NCBI GenBank assembly: GCA_015057275.1
Contig: SVEO01000016.1
Coordinates: forward strand, 1 to 37,968
From: Lachnospiraceae bacterium
GTDB lineage: Bacteria > Bacillota > Clostridia > Lachnospirales > Lachnospiraceae
Direction: 5' to 3'
DNA: 37,968 nt
Under the pieces are notes generated by a model. That model made no database searches. It had not been told where the DNA came from and saw nothing but the letters and a program-made list of their open reading frames with translations. Positions 27,340-33,556 of this stretch are shown in pieces. Position 1 is the stretch's first letter, and each line of letters starts with the position of its first letter. The position numbers were made by a program, and so were the translations under genes.

Positions 27340-27960
27340 TTACTCCACCTCCGTCAAAGATTCATACATTGCAATCGCGGCATTGACACCGTTCGTTACT
27401 GCATTCGTAGTAACCGTCGCACCGCTTAAGGCATCAATCACGTTGTCGCCGTTGCCGCTCTGGGAATTCTTTTCCACTACGAATGCTTCGGTTCTTACGT
27501 CTTTGAACTGCGCCTTAAATTCCTCAGTATTTGCCTTCATACCGAGACCTGCCGTCTCGCTGATAGATGTGATAGAAACACCGCCACAGGTACCGTCTGC
27601 TTTGACGCCGACGATCATCGTGATATTACCACCGTATCCTTCCTTATCGGTCACAGTAATCGCATAACCGACTTCAGAACCATTTTTATCCTGAATAAGT
27701 GTTACCTTATCAATCACCGCCTGGTCTGAAGTGATATTCTTGGCTTCCAATACCTTTACCGCATCATCCTGCGAAAACTCAATTTCTGTGAAATGCTCGC
27801 CGCCGGTTAATACTTCTTCATATGCAGCTAACTCACGCTTCTTTGCCTGCTCATTTCTGGCATCGAGTGTCACGGTATACACCGTACCGAGCAACAACCC
27901 TGCTACCAGAGTAATGGCAAACAGAATCAGCGCATCTTTGATAATACTTTTTGTATTCAT
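27340..27960 (-). CDS. rnfG: Rnf complex flavin subunit G
   Basis: A 206-residue subunit with one N-terminal membrane anchor (about 9-29) and a periplasmic-side FMN domain. The covalent FMN site is seen as LSGATVTTNAV near residues 178-188, the S-GAT-x-[ST] motif in which the second Thr takes the flavin phosphoester. The middle has KEGYGGNITMIVGV and SISETAGLGMKA, typical of the NqrC/RnfG fold. It passes electrons between RnfD and the cluster-bearing subunits. The frame is intact and the length normal. The gap to rnfD is 23 bases. Confidence 0.96.
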   Translation of the reverse strand: MNTKSIIKDALILFAITLVAGLLLGTVYTVTLDARNEQAKKRELAAYEEVLTGGEHFTEIEFSQDDAVKVLEAKNITSDQAVIDKVTLIQDKNGSEVGYAITVTDKEGYGGNITMIVGVKADGTCGGVSITSISETAGLGMKANTEEFKAQFKDVRTEAFVVEKNSQSGNGDNVIDALSGATVTTNAVTNGVNAAIAMYESLTEVE

Positions 27961-27983
27961 ATACTTTCCCTTTCCGCCTAAGC

Positions 27984-28913
27984 TTATCTTCCAAATGCCT
28001 TCGGAAGGGTTACCTTTTCAATCAAAGGAACAACAAGGTTACAAATGATAATCGCATAGGAAACGCCCTCTGCCGAACCTCCATACAAACGGAACAGCGC
28101 AGTCAGAATACCGAGCGCAACACCGAATATAATTTTCCCCTTCGGCGTAATCGGGCTTGTTACATAGTCAGTCGCCATAAAGAAAGCTCCAAGCAATAAA
28201 CCTCCGCCACAAATTTGTGCTGCTAAAAATTCAAGATTTAAACCATTACCAATGGCAAACTGCTGTATCAGAATAAATACGGCAAAGGTTCCGATATAAA
28301 ATGTCGGAATGCGCCAGTCAATAATCTGCTTCGCTAACAGGTAGAGCGCACCGAGAATCAGCGCTACTGCACTCGTTTCACCGATGGTACCGCCGATATT
28401 ACCTACAAACATGTTCATCACATCCACTTCGCCGCCAGCTTTTAAAGTAGCAAGCGGTGTTGCACCGGTAATTGCATCAACGTGGGTAAAGGTCGTCATT
28501 GCCTGCGTAAAGGAAATCAGCAAAAAGCAGCGTGCACCGAGTGCCGGATTCATAAAATTTTGACCGAGGCCGCCGAACAACTGCTTTACTACTAAAATCG
28601 CAAACACACCGCCGAGCACGGCCATCCAAACCGGCAATTCCGGTGGAAGGTTTAATGCCAAAAGCAAGCCGGTTAAGGCTGCGCTCATATCTTTAATCGT
28701 AACAGTTCTGTGCATAGCCTTTTCGTAAATATACTCGGTTAATACACAGGTAAACATCGTCACTGCAATTAAAAGGGCTGCATGCCACCCAAAATGCCAT
28801 ACACCGAACACCGCCGCCGGCATTAAAGCAAGCAGAACATCAAACATAATATTTGACGTGGTATTTTCTTCTCTCACATGCGGATTGGAAGAAACATGTA
28901 ATAATTCACTCAT
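27984..28913 (-). CDS. rnfD: Rnf complex membrane flavin subunit D
   Basis: A 309-residue integral membrane subunit of the NqrB/RnfD family with about eight to ten membrane segments. The N-terminal LHVSSNPHVREENTTSNIMFDVLLALMPA is the conserved entry, and DAITGATPLATL near residues 150-161 is the site for covalent FMN on Thr. It is part of the membrane core that couples electron flow to sodium or proton pumping; which ion is used cannot be read here with certainty. The fold and length are normal. The ATG follows rnfC by 20 bases. Confidence 0.96.
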   Translation of the reverse strand: MSELLHVSSNPHVREENTTSNIMFDVLLALMPAAVFGVWHFGWHAALLIAVTMFTCVLTEYIYEKAMHRTVTIKDMSAALTGLLLALNLPPELPVWMAVLGGVFAILVVKQLFGGLGQNFMNPALGARCFLLISFTQAMTTFTHVDAITGATPLATLKAGGEVDVMNMFVGNIGGTIGETSAVALILGALYLLAKQIIDWRIPTFYIGTFAVFILIQQFAIGNGLNLEFLAAQICGGGLLLGAFFMATDYVTSPITPKGKIIFGVALGILTALFRLYGGSAEGVSYAIIICNLVVPLIEKVTLPKAFGR

Positions 28914-28933
28914 TTTGTTTTTCCTCTCCTTTC

Positions 28934-30256
28934 CTATTTCTTCATCTTTCTTAAAGCAAGTATCTCACGACGATACGTCTTAATCGCCTGCGTCAAGTTT
29001 CTCTTCGCCGGACATATGTAAGAACAGCATCCACATTCGCAACATTCCATACCCTGATATTTTTCAAACATTTCGCGGTTGCGCTGCTTGGCAAAATCTG
29101 CCAATCTCGATGGGATGACTCTACCCGGGCAGCCACTCACGCAGCGACCGCAGTTGATACAATTGGTCTCCTGCTGCTGTGCTTTCGCAACCTCATCTTC
29201 CTTCATCGCCAAAATCGCGCTGGAACCTTTGGTTACCGGCACATCGAGCGTATACATCGCGACGCCCATCATCGGACCACCGGAAATAATTTTCTCCGGT
29301 TCGCAATGAAATCCCCCTGCTGCCTCCGCCACTTCCTGATGATTCGTGCCCAGTCTGACCAGGAAATTTGCCGGATTTACTACTGCATCACCAGTTACAG
29401 TCACAAGTCGGCTGATTAACGGCTTTCTTTCCACCACTGCGCGACGAATTTCATAAATAGTATCCAGATTGTTAACAATACATCCGACATCCGACGGAAG
29501 CATATCACTGTTAATCTTTCTGCCAGTCGTGGCAAAAATCAATGCGCGCTCGCCGCCCTGCGGGTACTTTGTCTTTACAGTTACCACTTCAATACGAGAA
29601 TTCTCTGCCGCCGCTGCGGTTAACTTCTTTATGCAGTCTTTTTTGTTATCCTCAACAGCAATAATTCCTTTGGCATTTATAAACAGCTTAAGCACCAGCT
29701 CCAACCCCTCAACAATCAGCTCCGGTGTGTCGAGCATGCGGCGATAGTCGCTAGTTAGATATGGTTCACATTCCGCACCGTTGACAATGATATATTCAAT
29801 CGCCGAAGCATCCTTCGGTGCCAATTTGACGTGGGTCGGGAATCCTGCACCACCCATACCAACGATGCCAGCTTGGCGAATCAGGTCGAGAATCTGCTCT
29901 TTTTCCTCAGTCTCTGTCGTTTCTAATAATGGAGCTTCTTCGTACAATCCATCGTTTTCCACGATTACAGACATAATCTTGCTACCGTTTGCTACGGTAC
30001 GCGGCTCAATTGCTTTGACTGTACCGGATACGGACGCATGAATATTCGCGGACACGAAGCCTTCTGCTTCACCAATCAACTGTCCGACCAGTACCCGGTC
30101 GCCTTTCTTTACAATCGGATTCGCCGGTGCACCGATATGCTGAGACAGCGGATAAACCAAATCGCCCTGCGGCAACACTTCGATTACCTGTGCGTCTTTA
30201 GAAAGTTCCTTTCCGTCTCGCGGATGAACTCCTCCAAGAAATGTTAATTTTGCCAT
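28934..30256 (-). CDS. rnfC: Rnf complex NADH-binding subunit C
   Basis: A 440-residue soluble subunit that hands electrons to NAD+. GMGGAGFPTHVKL near residues 133-145 is the glycine-rich NADH/FMN motif shared with NuoF-type proteins, followed by VNGAECEPYLTSDYRRM. Two ferredoxin-type motifs stand near the C-terminus: CINCGRCVSGCP and CCECGCCSYICPAKRN. The start MAKLTFLGGVHPRDGK at 30256 has GGGAGG 5 bases upstream; the frame is open to 30286 but lacks a better site. It is the first gene of the rnf operon and follows a long structured leader. Confidence 0.95.
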   Translation of the reverse strand: MAKLTFLGGVHPRDGKELSKDAQVIEVLPQGDLVYPLSQHIGAPANPIVKKGDRVLVGQLIGEAEGFVSANIHASVSGTVKAIEPRTVANGSKIMSVIVENDGLYEEAPLLETTETEEKEQILDLIRQAGIVGMGGAGFPTHVKLAPKDASAIEYIIVNGAECEPYLTSDYRRMLDTPELIVEGLELVLKLFINAKGIIAVEDNKKDCIKKLTAAAAENSRIEVVTVKTKYPQGGERALIFATTGRKINSDMLPSDVGCIVNNLDTIYEIRRAVVERKPLISRLVTVTGDAVVNPANFLVRLGTNHQEVAEAAGGFHCEPEKIISGGPMMGVAMYTLDVPVTKGSSAILAMKEDEVAKAQQQETNCINCGRCVSGCPGRVIPSRLADFAKQRNREMFEKYQGMECCECGCCSYICPAKRNLTQAIKTYRREILALRKMKK

Positions 30257-30317
30257 ATATCCTCCCATCCAGACTTTTGATGTCATAATGATATGATTTT
30301 AGGATTAATAATATCGA

Positions 30318-30455
30318 ATCCTTAACGCCTACGGATTTCTTCGTGCTTTCGCACTCCCAAAATCCTAAAAACATTCGAAATCCTCTACATCCTTGACGCC
30401 TACGGATTTCTCCGTGCTTTCGCACTCCCAAAATCCTAAAAACATTCGAAATCCG
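30318..30455 (-). repeat. Two tandem 71-bp structured repeats in the rnf leader
   Basis: Two nearly identical units begin at 30318 and 30389 (period 71), differing at only a few positions in the shared part. In the minus-strand RNA each unit can fold as GGATTTT...GAAATCC closing an internal GGGA/GGA loop and a GTGC-GAAA-GCAC hairpin with a GNRA tetraloop. The same base pairing is kept in both copies. They lie in the leader about 60-200 bases before the rnfC start. The unit looks like a dispersed structured repeat or RNA motif, but I cannot check other genomic copies. Confidence 0.85.
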
Positions 30456-30496
30456 CACATTTTTCTGCAAAAAATGGCTCCTTTCTCATGTTTTTC

Positions 30497-30551
30497 GGGT
30501 GCAAAGGTCATGCTTTTTCATGCGAGCATGAAGCGCATGACTTTTGCACCC
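30497..30551 (-). repeat. 55-base long hairpin in the rnf leader
   Basis: An inverted repeat whose outer arms (30497-30513 and 30535-30551) pair over 17 positions with one G-T wobble, followed by a TTCATG/CATGAA inner stem and a four-base loop. No T-run follows on either strand, so it is not a typical terminator. On the minus strand it is transcribed just before the tandem repeats. It may be an RNA structure, a protein-binding site or the end of a small mobile element. Confidence 0.85.
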
Positions 30552-30571
30552 TGGCGTCACGATATGAAATA

Positions 30572-30597
30572 TGCCCTTAACTAATCAGCCAAGGGCA
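30572..30597 (-). promoter_or_regulatory. Small hairpin at the start of the rnf leader
   Basis: TGCCCTT and AAGGGCA pair over seven bases with a 12-base loop. On the minus strand it is followed by TATTTCAT, a poor T-run. It could be a weak terminator for the exonuclease gene upstream, or a 5' stabilising stem if transcription starts at the promoter just above. Confidence 0.5.
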
Positions 30598-30623
30598 CAC
30601 TATCCAAAATCTCACTAAATTAA

Positions 30624-30652
30624 ATTATAAAATATTTTTCTCGAAAAAACAA
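30624..30652 (-). promoter_or_regulatory. Candidate promoter of the rnf operon
   Basis: On the minus strand TTGTTT (30652-30647) and a perfect TATAAT (30629-30624) are separated by 17 bases. Transcription would start near 30617 and make a leader of about 360 bases that includes all the structures at 30318-30597. The gap 30257-30681 therefore holds a promoter, hairpins and repeats, but no gene that I can support. Confidence 0.65.
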
Positions 30653-30681
30653 TGCAATTTTTATAGAAAGACCTAGTTTGG

Positions 30682-31821
30682 CTAAATTTTCTTCGGGAAT
30701 TTGTCGAGAATTGCCGCTTTTAGTATGTCTGGCGGTAATTTGTCCTCATACAATGTATAACATTGTTTGTCCTTGTAATCTTTGTAGAAACACGGACAGG
30801 CATCCGTCTTTGATATCTGTAAAAAAAGGCCTTCTTTTTTTACATAACAGGTTGCTGGTGTTGCTTTCTGCCGGAAACATTTGTCCACCAATTCACCGAT
30901 TGATTTGTACACCGCCATATCCTCTTTCGGCAAATAATAGTAGTCGCGGTAATTGTCGTAAAAATGCTTGAGCGTTCCCTGATACAACAGCAGTACCGCC
31001 TTTCCTTTCTGTCCCTCTGCTGTGAAATAAAATCCATCTTCTACACAAGTAATCTTCTTCGGCAATGGAACATCCATATGAAGGGACAGTTCCAACTCAC
31101 AGATTTCCTCTCCCATGAAGTTTTTATCCATGTGAAGACACTGCTTCGTGACATCAAACCCGCCTTTCGCTAATGTAAGATAGGCAAACAACTCCGTCAG
31201 CTTCAACATGCCTAACATGTCTTCCAAATTGTGAATCAACAGGAAATGCTCCAACCGCACATCGCCACTCTGCTCGTACTCGCAGAATACCGGAATCAAC
31301 GTGCCGCCATCCATCGTGTCCTCACGGCCAATTCCCAGAAAGTTCTCAAATGACTTCTGCTTTTTATTCGGCAGACGCAGTAACGGCGCAAGCGGCGAAA
31401 ACAGTCGTAACAGATCGACCGACACACGCTCATCCAGTACACTTCCCATCTGGGCAGTTTCCGATGAGAACTTTATGCCAATCTTGCCAAACCTGTCCGC
31501 ACGTTGCTTGATAAACGGCAAATCAAACGTCGTTCCATTAAAATGTATTAACAGACGATACTTCTCCACCATCGTGAAAAATTCTTTTAACATGTCCTTT
31601 TCTTCGCGCCGATGTTCGCACATCCACTGCATGATTTTCCATTCGCCATCCGCATCTGTATAGGCAATACCAATCTGGTAAATTGCTGCACTCCGTGCCG
31701 ATAAACCGGTCGTTTCGATATCAACAAACAGTACTTCTTCTTTTTTTACACCGAGTTCTTGCCAATAAGCCTCCACTTCGGGTCTCATATTGTAGTTCGC
31801 TTTTGTAATAATTCGTTTCAT
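30682..31821 (-). CDS. YprB-like RNase H-fold (DEDD) exonuclease domain protein
   Basis: A 379-residue protein with an RNase H-like exonuclease fold of the YprB type. The catalytic motifs are in order: VDIETTGL (Asp and Glu) near residue 35, HFNGTTFDLPF (Asp) near 94, and HNLEDMLGML (Asp) near 193. The first 220 residues form this domain; the rest is of unknown function and contains HFYDNYRDYYYLPKED. It may trim or proofread nucleic acid, but no substrate is known with certainty. It starts five bases after the rhomboid-like gene stop, in the same operon, and ends before the rnf promoter. Confidence 0.82.
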   Translation of the reverse strand: MKRIITKANYNMRPEVEAYWQELGVKKEEVLFVDIETTGLSARSAAIYQIGIAYTDADGEWKIMQWMCEHRREEKDMLKEFFTMVEKYRLLIHFNGTTFDLPFIKQRADRFGKIGIKFSSETAQMGSVLDERVSVDLLRLFSPLAPLLRLPNKKQKSFENFLGIGREDTMDGGTLIPVFCEYEQSGDVRLEHFLLIHNLEDMLGMLKLTELFAYLTLAKGGFDVTKQCLHMDKNFMGEEICELELSLHMDVPLPKKITCVEDGFYFTAEGQKGKAVLLLYQGTLKHFYDNYRDYYYLPKEDMAVYKSIGELVDKCFRQKATPATCYVKKEGLFLQISKTDACPCFYKDYKDKQCYTLYEDKLPPDILKAAILDKFPKKI

Positions 31822-31826
31822 TTCTG

Positions 31827-32717
31827 TTATTTATGCTCGTGTGTGAATAAATGGTCTTCGCAATATTCGTAATTACCGGCACATTTTGTACAATATCGGA
31901 AAGTCAGGTTCGGATTGTCTGCCTCGGTTCTTCCGCAAATCGCACATTTATGTCTGGTCATCCCGTGCATCCCTCCACCGTATGCCGGTGCACTGTTTAC
32001 TTGTCGGCGAAACTCACGCTTTCGTTTGATTTCCCCTGGGCTAATGCGGTAATAATTTCTCGTCGCCAGCCAGAAAATCAGTACATTTAACAAAGATGCA
32101 ATAATAGCCACGCGAGATACCCACGAGCCGAACAGCAAATCAACCGAGAGCAAAGCAACATCTACATACGCCAGCCACTTTACCTTAATCGGAATCACAA
32201 AATAAAGCATTACCCTCATATCCGGATAAGAAATTGCAAATGCCAGAAAAAGGGACAAATTGATGTAATATGCACTAAAGAAATAGCTGATATAGTACCC
32301 GTATGCCGCCGAATTCGCAAACCAATAGCCGTCCAATCCCTGTGGCTGAGCAAGCATACAAACAATATAAAGTACAAACGCTCCGATAATGGAGAACAAA
32401 AATCCACCTATCATAAATACATTGTATCGGAATGCACCCCATGTATGTTCGAGCGTCGTACCAATCGAATAATAAAAGAACAGCATAATGATATAAAAAA
32501 ACAAGTTCGAAGACGATGGATATAAAATCCATGTAAACAAACGCCAAACTTGCCCATGTAAAATCATGTATGGGTCAAGCGTCAGATACTCCATCATATC
32601 CGATGCAACATACTGTACAATCAGTCCGATTACATAACCTGCAATCAAATACTTAGTCAAATCACGAATTGCATACCTGCCGAATTTACGCTCCATCTTA
32701 TTCAAAAATTTCCCCAT
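31827..32717 (-). CDS. Rhomboid-like membrane protein with C-terminal zinc ribbon
   Basis: A 296-residue membrane protein with about six membrane segments arranged like the rhomboid fold (residues 20-225) and a soluble C-terminal zinc-binding tail. The catalytic GxSG serine motif of active rhomboid proteases is not seen, so it is probably an inactive rhomboid-like protein. The tail has C-x2-C, then after 14 residues C-x2-C, then YCEDHLFTHEHK with further Cys and His ligands. I start at 32717, where GGAG lies 6 bases upstream, rather than at 32729. It is the first gene of a two-gene operon with the YprB-like protein and has a good promoter. Its role is unknown. Confidence 0.75.
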   Translation of the reverse strand: MGKFLNKMERKFGRYAIRDLTKYLIAGYVIGLIVQYVASDMMEYLTLDPYMILHGQVWRLFTWILYPSSSNLFFYIIMLFFYYSIGTTLEHTWGAFRYNVFMIGGFLFSIIGAFVLYIVCMLAQPQGLDGYWFANSAAYGYYISYFFSAYYINLSLFLAFAISYPDMRVMLYFVIPIKVKWLAYVDVALLSVDLLFGSWVSRVAIIASLLNVLIFWLATRNYYRISPGEIKRKREFRRQVNSAPAYGGGMHGMTRHKCAICGRTEADNPNLTFRYCTKCAGNYEYCEDHLFTHEHK

Positions 32718-32730
32718 CAAAAGCTCCAAT

Positions 32731-32746
32731 CCGCCGCCAAGCGGCC
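32731..32746 (-). promoter_or_regulatory. GC-rich hairpin next to the rhomboid-like gene ribosome site
   Basis: GCCGC (32733-32737) pairs with GCGGC (32741-32745) over a three-base loop in an otherwise AT-rich leader. It sits directly upstream of the GGAG ribosome site at the 5' end of the message and could tune translation. Confidence 0.45.
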
Positions 32747-32774
32747 ATCAAAAATGTACTTTTTTAACACAAGT

Positions 32775-32804
32775 ATTATAAATTATGTGCAAAACCTTTG
32801 TCAA
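32775..32804 (-). promoter_or_regulatory. Promoter of the rhomboid-like/YprB-like operon
   Basis: On the minus strand a perfect -35 TTGACA (32804-32799) and perfect -10 TATAAT (32780-32775) are spaced by 18 bases. The start would be near 32768, giving a leader of about 50 bases. It is in the same form as the leuS promoter. Confidence 0.82.
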
Positions 32805-32819
32805 TGAATTCATGTAAGT

Positions 32820-32984
32820 TTATAAATTGATAATAATTAAGACACATTCGGTTTCTATATCCATAAGCCTGCTTACTTCTCCTTTGATCTGTGCGTCTCT
32901 ATTGGATGTAACATCCGGTATATCCAATACAGATGCATCGAAGATACGGACAGTATGAATATATGAAACCTCTGTGTCATAAAA
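32820..32984 (-). pseudogene. Possible gene remnant downstream of the LysM gene
   Basis: An open frame of 54 codons without a standard start codon at its head lies right after the LysM gene stop, on the same strand. The translation contains VRIFDASVLDIPDV and GEVSRLMDIETECVLIIINL, which look protein-like rather than random, with a beta-strand-like end. The only ATG is about 14 codons before the stop. It could be the decayed tail of a gene, or chance. I do not recognise a family. Confidence 0.25.
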
Positions 32985-32989
32985 TCAAC

Positions 32990-33367
32990 TTAAAAATCCA
33001 TCATTTCGTTATCGTCATCGTCAAATTCCGGCTGCATCGGCATCTGCGGCATTTGCGGGAACATTCTCGGTGTTGTCGGCATTGGCCTTGTCGTCGGTTG
33101 CATTGGCTGCATCGGTTGCGTCGGCTGCATCGGTCTCATAACCGGCACACAAACACGGTCACCTTCGCGCAAATTATAAACATTAATATTCGGATTTGCA
33201 TCCATAATATCCTCTAATGCCACCTGATATCTGCGACTGATGGCATAAAGTGTCTCACCTTTTGTCACACGGTGCACAATTCCTCTGCACTCAAAACATT
33301 GGCACACGCGTTCCGGCATACCAAATTCCGGCTCCTGCGACCAAAGTAAATTTTGATTCCAGTACAT
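32990..33367 (-). CDS. LysM-domain protein with Pro/Met-rich tail
   Basis: A 125-residue protein with one LysM domain at residues about 30-77 (GIVHRVTKGETLYAISRRY, then DIMDANPNINVYNLREGDRVCVPV), which binds N-acetylglucosamine-containing polymers such as peptidoglycan. A short Cys motif CQCFEC stands just before it. After it comes a tail of MQPTQPMQPMQP-type repeats and an acidic end (EFDDDDNEMMDF). No signal peptide or membrane segment is visible, so export is uncertain; small LysM proteins without signals occur among spore-coat proteins of Firmicutes. I start at the ATG at 33367 (TGAGGT upstream) rather than the longer frame from 33478, whose first codons overlap the promoter region. Confidence 0.75.
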   Translation of the reverse strand: MYWNQNLLWSQEPEFGMPERVCQCFECRGIVHRVTKGETLYAISRRYQVALEDIMDANPNINVYNLREGDRVCVPVMRPMQPTQPMQPMQPTTRPMPTTPRMFPQMPQMPMQPEFDDDDNEMMDF

Positions 33368-33449
33368 ACATAACCTCACAAAAACTTTTATTACATCATA
33401 TGTGATGTACCACGAAACGTGCGTTTTACTCTCTTTTTCGTACTGCACA

Positions 33450-33478
33450 ATTTTTTTCCTACAGTTGTTTTTTGTCAA
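33450..33478 (-). promoter_or_regulatory. Candidate promoter of the LysM gene
   Basis: On the minus strand a perfect -35 TTGACA (33478-33473) is followed after 17 bases by AAAAAT (33455-33450), a weak -10. Its -35 lies within the spacer of the oppositely directed promoter at 33465-33493, so the two would compete for RNA polymerase. Confidence 0.4.
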
Positions 33479-33493
33479 ATTTTGTATTATAAT
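33465..33493 (+). promoter_or_regulatory. Promoter of the activase-like gene
   Basis: TTGTTT (33465-33470) and a perfect TATAAT (33488-33493) are separated by 17 bases. The start would be near 33500, giving a leader of about 57 bases before the ATG at 33557. Its two hexamers are identical to those I propose for the rnf operon. Confidence 0.65.
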
Positions 33494-33556
33494 GCTAGTT
33501 TGTGGGATTATTGAATTAGTTATGTCAAGAATTTTGGATGAGAAGGAGCGGTGAAA

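Noticed and set aside
30198-30470. A 90-codon open frame on the minus strand across the tandem repeats and the rnfC start
   Set aside because: It is made of the repeat units themselves, shows the same peptide twice in two different frames, has no good ribosome site and overlaps the true rnfC start.
33067-33145. Short GCATCGG/CGGTTGC-like repeats that look like a microsatellite or array
   Set aside because: They encode the MQPTQPMQPMQP tail of the LysM protein in frame, and spacing is too short and uneven for CRISPR.
32933-33217. A plus-strand frame rich in His, Arg and Leu (LHRHLRHLREH) opposite the LysM gene
   Set aside because: It is the complement of the Met/Pro/Gln repeat tail of the LysM protein; the repeats, not selection, make the frame.
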